DNA of 64,000 bases, taken from the NCBI RefSeq assembly GCF_002261475.1, contig NZ_NEVN01000005.1, forward strand, positions 62,001-126,000, given 5' to 3'. Source of the DNA: Bordetella genomosp. 5 (GTDB lineage Bacteria; Pseudomonadota; Gammaproteobacteria; Burkholderiales; Burkholderiaceae_B). The notes under the pieces were generated by a model. It had not been told where the DNA came from. It did not search any database and saw only the letters and a program-made list of their open reading frames with translations. A program made the translations under genes and the position numbers. Shown here in pieces: positions 26,663 to 36,100 of this stretch (position 1 is its first letter; each line of letters starts with the position of its first letter).

Positions 26663-26691
26663 AAAAGGCATCGGATCTTCCGATGCCTTTT
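26663..26691. terminator. bidirectional terminator between two repeat-protein genes
   Basis: AAAAGGCATCGGA / TCCGATGCCTTTT with a 3-nt loop and T-tract. A second perfect hairpin, TTGGTTGC-GCAT-GCAACCAA, lies just before it at 26638-26657. Serves the convergent genes on both sides. Confidence 0.9.
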
Positions 26692-26701
26692 TTCGTTAGG
26701 C

Positions 26702-28210
26702 TTAGCCGCGATCGGAGCGGGGGCCGCCGCCACCGCCACCGCCGCCACCGCCCCGATCGCCGCCTCCGCCCCCGCGACCGCCGCCGTCGCCGCGATCATT
26801 GCCGCGAGGCGCTGCGCGCTCCGGACCGCGCTGTTGCTGCGGCTGTCCGGCGTTGGGATTTTGGGGCCGCGCCTCGCGCTGGGGGGGCGGACGGCTTTCG
26901 CGTTGCGGCGGCCGCTCGGCCTGGGGCCGTCCGGAACCTCCGCCGGCGCCGGGCTGGCCACCGTCCGGCCGGGGGCGCGACGGCCGGGCCGCGTCAGGCC
27001 GGGTCGCGCCAGGCCGCGCCGCGTCAGGCCGCCCCGAGTCGGGTCGCCCTGTGTCGGGTCGCCCCGAGTCGGGTCGCGCCGTGTCGGGTCGGCCCTGGCC
27101 CGGGCGGTTGTCGGGCCCACGCCACGTTTCCGGTCGCGTGGGCGAGGGCGTCGGCGCGGGCCGCGAGAAGCCGGGGTGCCCGTTGGGCAGCGGCGGCTGC
27201 GGCCGCGGCGTGAGTTGTCCGCCGTCGGGGCGATTGGGGTTGGGCCGTAGCTGGCCGTTGTCGGGACGATTCGGATTGGGGGTGAGGTTGTCGCGATCCG
27301 GGCGCTGCGGGTTCGGACGCGTGCTCCATTCCTGTCCCGGGCGGCCGCCTTGCGCGACATTGCCGCGGCCAGGTTGCCCGTCGTCCCAACGCCGTCCGTC
27401 GCGGGGGCCGCCGATCGGCCGGTCGTCGGCCATGCGCGCCGGCCCGTTGCCATGACCGTAGCGCTGGCCGCGTTCGTTGCCGGCCCAGCGCGCGTGATCG
27501 AACTGCGCCTGCGTGGGCGGGCGGTGGCGCTCGTTGCGCGCGGCAAGCTCCTGCGGGCTCGGCGCGCGCTGGATGCCGCGCGGGCCGCCGTGATAGCTGA
27601 TGCGGCCGCGGTCGTAGTCGTGCACGTCGATACGGCGATCGTAGACGTACTTCACGCGGGTGACGTTGACCATGGTGACGGCGCGGTTGTAGTAGAAGCG
27701 GTCCGCGTTCCAGTAGCCGCCCACGTAGCCGAAGCCGAGGTAGCCATAGCCGTAGTTGATGCCGCCATAGAAGCCCACGTGAGGACCCCAGTAGCCGGGG
27801 TTCCAGCGGTAGTAGCTGGTGTCGTAGGCCCAGTATCCCGGGGTCCAGAGCGCGCCGGCATACGGCGCGATGACCCAGGCGCCGGGCACCCAGTAAAAGC
27901 CGATGGCGTTGCGGGCCCAGTAACCGGGCACCCAGATATAGCCATCTCCGGGCACCGGAGGCTGCTGATAGGCCGGCAGCGGCGGCGGGGCTTCCTGAGA
28001 GATGGACACCGGCGCCATGTTGGCGGTGGCCGGATCGGTGCCCTGAGCCGCGGGGTAGGCGGCGTCGTAAGCGGGATCGTAGCCGGGCGCATAGGCGGGA
28101 TCGGCAACCTGGGCCTGCGCGCAGGCCGCCAGCAGGGGCAGGACGAGCGGCAAGGCCAGCCGGCCGGCGTGGCGGGGCAGCGCGAGCGGGGAAAGACGAG
28201 GGATCTTCAT
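26702..28210 (-). CDS. YXWGXW-repeat exported protein with long RP/G-rich tail
   Basis: About 502 residues. A lipoprotein-like or Sec signal (LALPLVLPLLAACAQAQ) comes first. A Trp/Tyr-rich block of about 130 residues follows, with repeated WVPGYW-type units (GYIWVPGYWARN, FYWVPGAWV, LWTPGYWAYD, RWNPGYWGPH). The C-terminal half is low-complexity: RPD[TS]GRPD repeats, Pro/Gln stretches and a final poly-Gly region. YXWGXW proteins are exported and of unknown role. The start at 28210 lacks a clear ribosome site. LAAC could lipidate the protein. Confidence 0.82.
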   Translation of the reverse strand: MKIPRLSPLALPRHAGRLALPLVLPLLAACAQAQVADPAYAPGYDPAYDAAYPAAQGTDPATANMAPVSISQEAPPPLPAYQQPPVPGDGYIWVPGYWARNAIGFYWVPGAWVIAPYAGALWTPGYWAYDTSYYRWNPGYWGPHVGFYGGINYGYGYLGFGYVGGYWNADRFYYNRAVTMVNVTRVKYVYDRRIDVHDYDRGRISYHGGPRGIQRAPSPQELAARNERHRPPTQAQFDHARWAGNERGQRYGHGNGPARMADDRPIGGPRDGRRWDDGQPGRGNVAQGGRPGQEWSTRPNPQRPDRDNLTPNPNRPDNGQLRPNPNRPDGGQLTPRPQPPLPNGHPGFSRPAPTPSPTRPETWRGPDNRPGQGRPDTARPDSGRPDTGRPDSGRPDAARPGATRPDAARPSRPRPDGGQPGAGGGSGRPQAERPPQRESRPPPQREARPQNPNAGQPQQQRGPERAAPRGNDRGDGGGRGGGGGDRGGGGGGGGGGPRSDRG

Positions 28211-28403
28211 GGTGCGGGTCCGGGTGGCGCGCCGGCAGGCGGCGCCGAGTCTGGATGCTTCCATTAGGCCACCGTGCGCGGGCCGCGTGCATCGATGTAA
28301 TGGATGAGAAACACCTTTAATCGGTGACCGGCATTGACAATTGTTGCAGCGGCGGCCGACGCGCGACGCCGGTGCGGCTCTCCTGCGCGTCGACGGCGCG
28401 CAT

Positions 28404-28438
28404 AAAAAAACCGGCCGGCGCTCGCGCACCGGCCGGTT
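28404..28438 (-). terminator. intrinsic terminator of the DoxX gene
   Basis: AACCGGCCGG / CCGGCCGGTT. On the minus strand the stem is followed by seven T. It lies 14 bp after the DoxX stop. Confidence 0.9.
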
Positions 28439-28451
28439 GTCCAAGCCAGGA

Positions 28452-28859
28452 TCAGTTCCAGCGGCCGCCGGAGCCGGCGAGGCTGAAGCGGCCCGCGCCC
28501 ATGAACATCAGCGCCAGCGCCGTGAACAGGAACATGCCCTGCAGCTCGATCTGCCAGCCGCCGGTCTGGGCGTTGAGCGCCGCGATCTGATGGCTGTGGG
28601 CCAGCAGGATCGCAACCACCATGTTGACGGCGATGATGAGCGCGCCGAGGCGCGTGTAGATGCCCAGGATGATGAGCAGGGGGCCAACGATTTCGCCCAC
28701 ATAGGCGCCGTAGGCCAGGAAGGCAGGCAGGCCGTGCTGCGAGAGCATGCCGGCGATGCCGCCCACGCCGCTGCTCAGTTTGAACAGGCCATGCAGCAGG
28801 ATCAGGATGCCCAGGGCGAGACGCAGGATCAGCTTGCCAGTGTCGTCGGATTTAATCAT
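28452..28859 (-). CDS. DoxX-family membrane protein
   Basis: A 135-residue protein with four hydrophobic helices of the DoxX/YphA type: LILRLALGILILLHGLFKLS, GAYVGEIVGPLLIILGIYTR, LGALIIAVNMVVAILLAH and GMFLFTALALMFMGAGRFSL. These are small inner-membrane proteins, sometimes linked to thiosulfate:quinone oxidoreductase or oxidative stress complexes. The HGLFKL and HSHQI motifs hold possible ligands. Monocistronic with its own terminator. Specific role unknown. Confidence 0.9.
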   Translation of the reverse strand: MIKSDDTGKLILRLALGILILLHGLFKLSSGVGGIAGMLSQHGLPAFLAYGAYVGEIVGPLLIILGIYTRLGALIIAVNMVVAILLAHSHQIAALNAQTGGWQIELQGMFLFTALALMFMGAGRFSLAGSGGRWN

Positions 28860-29021
28860 GGTAGGAACTCGGCTAGTAGAGGTGTTAGAGATCTGACGCG
28901 GGACGGGACAGTGTCGGGCGCAAGAGCGCGAGTCAGAGCCGGGCCTGGGTCGGAAAGTTCCGCGAAAAGCGGCTCATTATTGCAAATTCCGCGCAAGTGG
29001 AATAGCTATACCGAGGGATGG

Positions 29022-29975
29022 CTAACGTAGCGCTTCCAACTTGTCTTTCCACCAGCCGGGCTCCGGAATCGTGCCGGTGCCCGCCGCCAGGTTGTCGCGC
29101 ATGTGGCGCACACGCGCGGTGCCCGGAATGGCACAGGTCACGGCGGGCTGCGACAACACGAATTTCAGCAGCACCTGCGCCCAGGAGCCCGCGCCGATCT
29201 CGCCGGCCCAGCCGGGCAGCGGCCGGTCCGCCAGGCGGCGCAGCAGGCCACCGCCCCCGAACGGGCGGTTGATGATCACCGCCACGCCGCGCTCCGCGGC
29301 GAGCGGCAGGATGCGTCGTGCCGCCTCGCGGTCGTCGGCGGCGTAATTGATCTGCAGAAAGTCGAGCTTTTCCTGGCGCAGCACCGCCTCCACCTGATCG
29401 TAGGCGCTCGAGGTGTAGTGCGTGATGCCGAGATAGCGGATGCGGCCGTCGGCCTGCCACTGCCGCAGTTGCGGCAGATGGGTGCGCCAGTCCAGCAGGT
29501 TGTGGATCTGCATGAGATCGATGTGATCGGTGCGCAGCAGCCGGAACGAGTCTTCCATCTGGGCGATGCCCGCGGCCCGGCCACTGGTCCAGACCTTGGT
29601 GGCGAGAAAGGTGCGGTCACGCAGGCCCAGGCGCTGCACGATCTCGCCGGTGACGGCTTCGGCGCGCCCGTACATCGGCGAGCTGTCGAGCACCGATCCG
29701 CCGCCGTCGACCAGCGCCCGGACCACGCCGTCGAGCTCGCCACCCGCGGCCTTGCCCTCGGCGGCATCGAAGCCGATGTAGGTGCCGCAGCCGATGACGG
29801 GAAGCAACGCGCCGCTCGACGGGATCCTGCGCCGCGCGAGCGCGGAGGCGGACTGCCCGTGCGCCGGCAGCACACGCGTACCCGCGGCGACGGCGCAGGC
29901 GGCGAGGCCGGCGCGCAGCAGGCGGGCGCGAGCCGGATTGGACGGCGCGTCGGCGGGGGCAGGGCGAAGGGACAT
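29022..29975 (-). CDS. exported aldo/keto reductase
   Basis: A 317-residue NADPH-type aldo/keto reductase. The catalytic tetrad is visible in order: Asp and Tyr in VLDSSPMYGRAEAV, Lys in FLATKVW and His in IDLMQIHNLLDW. The first 40 residues look like an export signal (ARARLLRAGLAACAVAAGTRVLPAHGQ), Tat-like but without a full RR pair. ATG 29975 has an AGGAG ribosome site. Export of a nucleotide-dependent enzyme usually means folded Tat transport with bound cofactor. Substrate unknown. Confidence 0.87.
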   Translation of the reverse strand: MSLRPAPADAPSNPARARLLRAGLAACAVAAGTRVLPAHGQSASALARRRIPSSGALLPVIGCGTYIGFDAAEGKAAGGELDGVVRALVDGGGSVLDSSPMYGRAEAVTGEIVQRLGLRDRTFLATKVWTSGRAAGIAQMEDSFRLLRTDHIDLMQIHNLLDWRTHLPQLRQWQADGRIRYLGITHYTSSAYDQVEAVLRQEKLDFLQINYAADDREAARRILPLAAERGVAVIINRPFGGGGLLRRLADRPLPGWAGEIGAGSWAQVLLKFVLSQPAVTCAIPGTARVRHMRDNLAAGTGTIPEPGWWKDKLEALR

Positions 29976-30381
29976 GCGTACTCCTATAGGACGGCCAGTG
30001 GGCGGCGGCAGCCTGCGCCACCGCGGCGGTGCGGGCCGCGGCCACGGCTGGTGCGCACGGTACGGCCGCGCGCGGCGCTCTGCGCAGTAGATCACGGGGG
30101 CCGCACGCTTGCCCATCCCCCAGGGCTGGCGGACTGTGCGCCAGCGGTGGCGGCTGCCGTCGAAGCCCGGGCCTGTCGTACCTGGCGCCCGGGAAGCGTC
30201 CGATCGTTTTGATGCGAGACTTAGGGATTACGCTCGAATGGTAAGCGCGGCGGGGGCGGGGGGTAGCGTGCGTAACAGGTCTGGGGCACCATGTGGCCCG
30301 CGCGATCCGCACGGGATGCGCAGTGGGGCCGGCTATCCGGGCCCGCTCAACCCTCCGCCACCCGAGAGCCTGTCAGACCCG

Positions 30382-31140
30382 ATGTCGTCTTCGTCTTCAT
30401 CCTCGTTTGCCTCGACCCATCACGACGCCGGTGGCCGCCACAAGATCAAGCCGTACCATGCGACGGTGTTGTCCATCCTCGGCGAGATGGGCGCGCAACG
30501 GGTGCTCGATGCACCGTGCGGCCAAGGCTGGCTCGGCCAGGCGCTCAAGCAGCAGGGGCGCTCGCTGCACCTCGACGGCCTGGGGCTGTGGGAGTTTCCG
30601 GAAGCCGATGACGGCTACGCCAGCGCCCGCGAGCACGACCTCGACACGCCGCTGCCGTCGGACTGCCAGCAGTACGACGCCGTGGTCTGCGGCGAAGCCT
30701 TGCATCTGGTGCGCAATCCGGGGCTGTTGCTCGATGGTTTCGTGCAAGCGGTACGGCCCGGCGGCAGGATCATCATCACGACGCCGAACACCTGGAATCT
30801 GGCCAGCCGGCTGCAGTATTTCCTGCGCGGCTATCACTCGGGATTCCGCCCGTGCGTCGGGCTGAAGCGCGGCGACTATATCCCGTACTTTCCGTTTTCG
30901 TTCCCGCAGCTGCACCTGTTCCTGGACAGCGCCGGCCTGCAGGATATCCAGCTGCACGAGGTGAACGAACCCAAGCCGCGCCGCATGCGCGAACGGCTGC
31001 TGGCGCTGCCGGCCAAGATGTACCTGTCCGGACGCCGCCGGCGCGCGGCCGACGCGTACGAGCGCGATTACTGGACCCAGGCCGCGCGCGACCAGGCGCT
31101 GCACGGGCGTTGGCTCGTGATGTCAGGGAAAAAAGGGTAA
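30382..31140 (+). CDS. class I SAM-dependent methyltransferase
   Basis: A 252-residue methyltransferase. Motif I is VLDAPCGQGWLGQALKQQG. The post-I region is YDAVVCGEALHLVRNPGLLLDGF, and RPGGRIIITTPNTWNLASRL is typical of the Methyltransf_11/23 group. The C-terminus is basic (MYLSGRRRRAADAYERDYW). The frame is open upstream to 30109. I chose ATG 30382 because upstream residues are low-complexity, though the ribosome site is weak. Two copies of the dispersed repeat follow. Substrate unknown; cell-envelope sugar or lipid methylation is possible. Confidence 0.82.
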   Translation: MSSSSSSSFASTHHDAGGRHKIKPYHATVLSILGEMGAQRVLDAPCGQGWLGQALKQQGRSLHLDGLGLWEFPEADDGYASAREHDLDTPLPSDCQQYDAVVCGEALHLVRNPGLLLDGFVQAVRPGGRIIITTPNTWNLASRLQYFLRGYHSGFRPCVGLKRGDYIPYFPFSFPQLHLFLDSAGLQDIQLHEVNEPKPRRMRERLLALPAKMYLSGRRRRAADAYERDYWTQAARDQALHGRWLVMSGKKG

Positions 31141-31155
31141 ACAAAAAGGGTTGGG

Positions 31156-31298
31156 CCACCACGCTGCGCCTTCGGCTTGCTGCCCCCGGAGGGGGCGCTT
31201 TTTTCCTTGGGGCGGCCCAGCGAGGAAAATGCCCCCACGCTGCGCCTTCGGCTTGCTGCCCCCCGAGGGGGCGCTTTTTTCCTCGGGGCGGCCCAGCG
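31156..31298 (+). repeat. dispersed GC-rich repeat, two tandem copies
   Basis: Copies at 31156-31222 and 31232-31298, each about 67 bp. Shared order: ACGCTGCGCCTTCGGCTTGC, then TGCCCCC-GAGGGGGCGC, a T-tract, then GGGGCGGCCCAGCG. The inner C-run/G-run forms a hairpin followed by T6, so each copy could work as a terminator for the methyltransferase gene. Three more copies lie at 56013-56232. Confidence 0.9.
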
Positions 31299-31299
31299 G

Positions 31300-31344
31300 A
31301 AAAAAAATAGCCCCGGCCGCGCCGATCCCGCGCGTGCCGGGGCT
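31300..31344 (-). terminator. intrinsic terminator of the UspA gene
   Basis: AGCCCCGGC (31309-31317) pairs with GCCGGGGCT (31336-31344). On the minus strand the stem is followed within two bases by eight T. Lies 30 bp after the UspA stop. Confidence 0.75.
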
Positions 31345-31373
31345 GTGCGCATCGTCGCGATGCGCGCTGCTGT

Positions 31374-31799
31374 TTACTTGATGAGGGTGACCGGCACTTC
31401 GGCCACGTGGATCACCTTGCGCGCCACGGAGCCGAGCACCAGGCCGGCGACGGCGCCCAGGCCGCGCGTGCCCATCACGATGCGGTCGCAGCCGTGTTCT
31501 TTGGCGGCGGTGGCGATGGTTTCGCCGAGCTGGCCGCTGCGCATTTCCGATTTGTACGACACGCCGCTCGCCTCGGCGCGCTTGACGGCTTCTTCGAGCG
31601 CGGTCTTGGCCTCGGCGGCGTAGTACTCGTCGATCTCGTTATTGCGCAGGAACATCTTGGCGTGGCCGGACACGATGGGCACCTGCACGTTGAGCAGGTA
31701 GAGCTCGGCGCTGGCACTGTCTTTCGCCATGGCGATGGCGTTGTCGAGCGCTCGCAGGGAGCAGTCCGAACCGTCGATGGGAACCTGGATCTTGAGCAT
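31374..31799 (-). CDS. universal stress protein (UspA family)
   Basis: A 141-residue single UspA domain: MLKIQVPIDGSDCSLRALDN at the N-terminus and IVMGTRGLGAVAGLVLGSVA at the C-terminal ATP-binding loop (G-2x-G-9x-GS pattern), suggesting a nucleotide-binding subtype. ATG 31799 follows an AAGGAAGAG ribosome site. Divergent from a TetR regulator 299 bp away. The family helps survival under starvation, low oxygen or oxidants; the precise role here is unknown. Confidence 0.92.
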   Translation of the reverse strand: MLKIQVPIDGSDCSLRALDNAIAMAKDSASAELYLLNVQVPIVSGHAKMFLRNNEIDEYYAAEAKTALEEAVKRAEASGVSYKSEMRSGQLGETIATAAKEHGCDRIVMGTRGLGAVAGLVLGSVARKVIHVAEVPVTLIK

Positions 31800-32037
31800 G
31801 ATGGTCTCTTCCTTAGTATGCGGCGGGGTCGCCGGCGGGCGCCCCGTGCGCCTGCCTCCCCGCTCGTAACCCGCAAGTCCAGGATAGCAAAGTAGAAAGT
31901 TCGTGCCTTGCGCACGATCAAATAGTGTGTATCGGCATGTCGCGAGCCTTTCCAATGCGCGCCCCGCGGGCCCGAACGGCGTCGGGAACGCGGTTTCGGC
32001 ACACTGCTTGCGGCGCGTTTGATACAGATCAATGAAT

Positions 32038-32051
32038 CGACCGGGCGGTCG
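32038..32051. promoter_or_regulatory. candidate TetR operator
   Basis: CGACCG-GG-CGGTCG, perfect 6-bp arms, in the region between uspA and the tetR-like gene and 47 bp before the latter's start. The shape and position suit an autoregulatory TetR site. The rest of the 299-bp gap (31800-32098) shows nothing else I can support. Confidence 0.45.
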
Positions 32052-32098
32052 GATTTCAATGGGGCATCACTGTAAATGCCGGCCGCTCGCCGCCCCTC

Positions 32099-32755
32099 AT
32101 GGACACTCGCCACGCCCCCGCCTCGATCCCGTCCGGCCACTTGCCGGTTCGTCGCCGGCTCCCGCCCGCCCTGCGCATACACCAGATCCTGGATGCGGCG
32201 CTGGTGCAGTTCGCCGAAGGCGGCTATGCCGAGACGCGCATGGACGACATCGCCCGCCGCGCGGGCCTGTCCAAAGGAGGGCTGTACGCGCATTTCCGCA
32301 GCAAAGAGCGCGTGTTCGAAGCGCTGCTCGAACGCGGCCTGGCGCCGCTGCCGCTGGATGTGGCCGCGCTGGTAGATTTCGCGCCGGATCTGCGCACCCT
32401 GATCGAGCGCTTCCTGGCCCAGGTCTATGAGTGGATCGGGCAGCCCGACCGGATTCGCGTTCTGCGGCTGCTGCTGACCGAAAGCCAGCGTGTGCCCGAA
32501 CTGGTGCAGCGCTGGCGTGAAGAAGCGGTGGCGCAACATCTGCGCGCCGTCACCGACATGCTCCGGCGCGCGCGCGAGCGCGGCTTGTGCGGCGATACGG
32601 TGCTGATCGAACAACCCTGGCTCGCGCTCTCGCCGCTGGTCCACGGCATCGTGCTCACGCTGACCGAGCCGCCCGGCAGCACGGCCGGCTGGATCGAGCG
32701 CCGCGACGCCCATGTCCGGCTGCTGTGCGAGGTGCTGGGCGCCACCGCGCGCTGA
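32099..32755 (+). CDS. TetR-family transcriptional regulator
   Basis: A 218-residue repressor-type regulator. The helix-turn-helix domain reads ILDAALVQFAEGGYAETRMD then DIARRAGLSKGGLYAHFRSK, canonical for TetR. The C-terminal domain (about residues 85-210) is helical, with EPPGSTAGWIERRDAHVRLL near the end, and defines no known ligand. It stands alone: the divergent neighbour is uspA, the downstream neighbour a sensor kinase. A palindrome upstream suggests autoregulation. An extended Pro/Arg-rich N-terminus of 28 residues may mean translation starts a little downstream. Confidence 0.88.
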   Translation: MDTRHAPASIPSGHLPVRRRLPPALRIHQILDAALVQFAEGGYAETRMDDIARRAGLSKGGLYAHFRSKERVFEALLERGLAPLPLDVAALVDFAPDLRTLIERFLAQVYEWIGQPDRIRVLRLLLTESQRVPELVQRWREEAVAQHLRAVTDMLRRARERGLCGDTVLIEQPWLALSPLVHGIVLTLTEPPGSTAGWIERRDAHVRLLCEVLGATAR

Positions 32756-33140
32756 GCGCCGCAGCGGGCACGCTCTGCCCGGAACGCGTGGTCCCTGACC
32801 CGCGCAGGCGCCCCCCCACGGCGTCATCTCCCGCCCGCTATTGAGGCGCCGGCGCGCCACCGCGCAACGCGGCGGCGAGGGTGCGCCGTGCCCGCCCGCG
32901 CGGGGGCGGCTGCCCCACTCGGTTACCATGCGGAGTCCGGTCACTGTTTCTCCGCCCTATGTCCCGCTCCCTCAGAGCGACCGCCGGTCGCTATTCCCGC
33001 ATGGCACATCGTTTGCTGGCGCCCGCGGGCCGGGCAGGACTTGGCGCATGCCGTCATCCGCAATACAGTCGGCATAGGATACGAAGCACCGTTTTGGGGA
33101 GGCCGATGGGCAGAATGGTTGCAGGCGCGGGAGGGCAAGC
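32756..33140 (+). other. intergenic region before the hybrid kinase
   Basis: A gap of 385 bp. Open frames here have no family resemblance or good ribosome sites. I see no RNA gene, repeat or convincing promoter; the region presumably holds the kinase promoter. Confidence 0.4.
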
Positions 33141-36100
33141 ATGCTGAGCAAGGGCGACCAGGTCAGCAATCCATGGACCGATACCCTGGCGCGTCTCGAA
33201 GACGAGCGCGTCATGCTGCAACGCATTGCCGCGGGCGTGCCGCTCGCGGATGTGCTGGCGCATGTGCTGCATGCGGTCGAGGCGCAGTCCAGTGTTCCGT
33301 TGCGCACGGCGATTTCGTTTCTGGACGACACCGGCGAGCACCTGATCGATGTCGTGGGGCCGAGCCTGCCGCAGGCCTATCTCGACACCATCGAGCAGGC
33401 GCCGATCGGGCCGACCGTGGCGTCGTGGGGCGCGGCCGCGTATTTCTGTGCGCCGGTCTATGTCGATGACATCGCTCAGCATCCCAACTGGACGGCCTGG
33501 CGCGACGAGGCGCTGGCCCATGGCCTGCGCGCCTGCTGGTCCACGCCGATCCGCGCCACCGATGGCCGCGTGCTCGGCGTCTTCTCGAATTACTACCTGA
33601 CGCCGCACACGCCCTCCGCGCAGGACATCGACGCGATCGCGCTGGTGACGCGCACCGCGGCCCTGGTGATCGAACGCTACATGAGCGATCGCGCGCTGCG
33701 CCGCAGCAGCGAGCGGTGGCGCGGCATCTTCGAACGCATGCAGGAAGGCTTCTTCCTGAGCGAGGCGATCCGCGACCGCAATGGCCAGATCACCGACTTC
33801 CGCTTTCTCGAGGTGAATCCGGCGCTCGAACGCCAGAGCGGCCTGCGCGCGGGCGACACGCTGGGACGCACGCTGCGCGAGATGTTTCCGCGCGTGCCCG
33901 ACCAGATCATGCAGACCTTCATCAACGTGGTGGAGACGGGCGAACCGGCGCAGTTCGAGATCGCCGTGCCCGGCCCGCGCGAGGGCTGGTACGAGGCGCG
34001 CGCCCGGCGCGAAGGCCACGATCAGCTCACCGCGCTGTTTCTCGACGTCTCCGCGCGCAAGGCGGCCGAGGCCGAGCTTTGGGAAGGGCAGCACCGCAAG
34101 AGCTTTCTGCTGACGCTGGGCGATACGCTGCGCAATCAGCAAGGCCAGCACGAGATCGAAACGACGGCCTGCGAGGCCCTGGGCCGCCACCTGGGGCTGG
34201 GCGTGTCGGCCGTGGTCGATGTCGAGGCCGACGACCGCGTGACGCTCTCGACCTGCTGGTTCGCCCACGGTGAAGACGAGCTCGAGCCGGATGCGTTGGC
34301 CAATCAGCTGAGCAGCGAATTCCGCGAAGCCGTGCGCAGCGGCAAGACCGCGTATCTCGCGCCGTTTCTCACCACCGCCACGGGCACCGCGCATCCGAGC
34401 GCGCTCGCGGTGCCGATGCGCCGGTGGGGCCGCATGGGCGGCGCGCTGTATGTGCGGCCCAGCGCCGGCGGACGCATCAAGGGCAACGACATCGCGTTCA
34501 TCGAAGAGGTGGCCGAACGCGTCTGCGACGCCATCGAGCGCGCGGGCTATTCCAAGATGCTCGAGCAGCGCGTGGAATTCGCGATCGCCGAACGCGACCG
34601 CATCTGGCGCCTGTCGCCCGAGCTGCTGGCCGTCGTCAACGCCGAGGGCCGCTTCATCAGCGTGAATCCGGCCGTCCGATCGATTCTGGGCTGGAGCCCG
34701 GATCAGTTTCTGTCGATGCCGCTGGCCGAGCTGGTGCACGCCGAAGACCTCGCCGACACGCTGGCCGCGTTCAGTCCGCCGCAACCGGGTCAGCTGGGCG
34801 CGCGCCACCTCGAAAGCCGGCTGCTCAATCGCAACGGCAGCTATAGCTGGATCACCTGGAGCATGGCCCAGACCCAGGGCATGCTGTACCTGGCGGGCCG
34901 CGACGATACCGAAATGAAGGCGCAGGCCGAGGCGCTGGCCCAGACGGCCGACGCCCTGCGCCAATCGCAGAAGATGGAGGCGGTGGGCCGCCTCACGGGC
35001 GGCATCGCCCACGATTTCAACAACATGCTGCAGGGGATCTCCGGCGCGCTCTACCTGATCCGCCGCAAGCTGGCGTCGGGCAAGGTCGATGAGGTCGAAC
35101 GCTTTATCAACACGGCCATGGAGTCGACCGAGCGCGCCGCACGGCTCACGCAGCGGCTGCTGACATTCTCGCGCCGCCAGCCCATCGATCCCAAACCGCT
35201 GTCGCCGGCCCGGGTGTTGACCTCGATGGAGGATTTGTTCCGCCGCTACATCGGCGAGCACGTCGCGCTGGTGCTGGACTTCGCCGACGATCTGGCGGGC
35301 GTTCGTTGCGATGGCAACCAACTCGAAAACGCGCTGCTCAATCTGGTGATCAACGGCCGTGACGCGATGCCCGATGGCGGCACGCTGCGCATTCGCGCCG
35401 AGAATCGCCGTCTCGAGCCGGTCGTGACGCGGCAGTTTCCCGAACTGGTGCCGGGCGAGTATGTCGCGCTGTCGGTCATCGATACCGGCGTCGGCATGCC
35501 GCCCGACGTGGTCGCGCAGGCCTTCGATCCGTTCTTCACCACCAAGCCGCTGGGCGAGGGCACGGGCCTCGGCCTGTCGATGATCTATGGCTTCGCGCAG
35601 CAGGCCGGCGGCGTGGCCACCATCCAGAGCGCGCCGGGCCGCGGCACGACGGTCACCATCTTCCTGCCGCGTTACGACGGTGTCGTGACGGAAGTGCCGC
35701 CCGATGTCTTCGACGCGAGCGTGGGCCCGGTCGGCGATCCGCATGCCGTGGTGGCGCTGGTGGAAGACGATGCCGGCGTGCGCGAGATGGTGCGCGCCAG
35801 CCTGGAGCAGCTGCAGGTGCGCGTGATCACGGCGGCGGATGGCGAAGCGGGCCGCAACATGGTGTGCAACGCGCCGCGCGTCGACGTGCTGCTGACCGAC
35901 GTCGGACTGCCGGGCCTGAACGGGCGTCAGCTGGCCGACGCGGCGCGCATCACCCATCCGCACGTGAAGATCATCCTCATGACCGGCTACGCCGAGAATG
36001 CGGCGCGCGGCAAGGGCTTTCTCGATGAGGGCATGGAGCTCATCGTGAAGCCGTTCCACATGGAAGAGCTGACGCAGCGCGTGAGTCGCGTGCTGCGTCA

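Noticed and set aside
31156-31310. Possible insertion-sequence end or attachment site
   Set aside because: No transposase or integrase, no target duplication and no terminal inverted repeats around the copies.
32841-33469. Small open frames in the gap before the hybrid kinase
   Set aside because: No ribosome sites or family resemblance, and most run into the kinase gene in another frame.
33054-36059. Antisense open frame of 1001 codons across the hybrid kinase
   Set aside because: Shadow of a gene with all expected kinase and receiver motifs; the antisense product has no recognisable domain.
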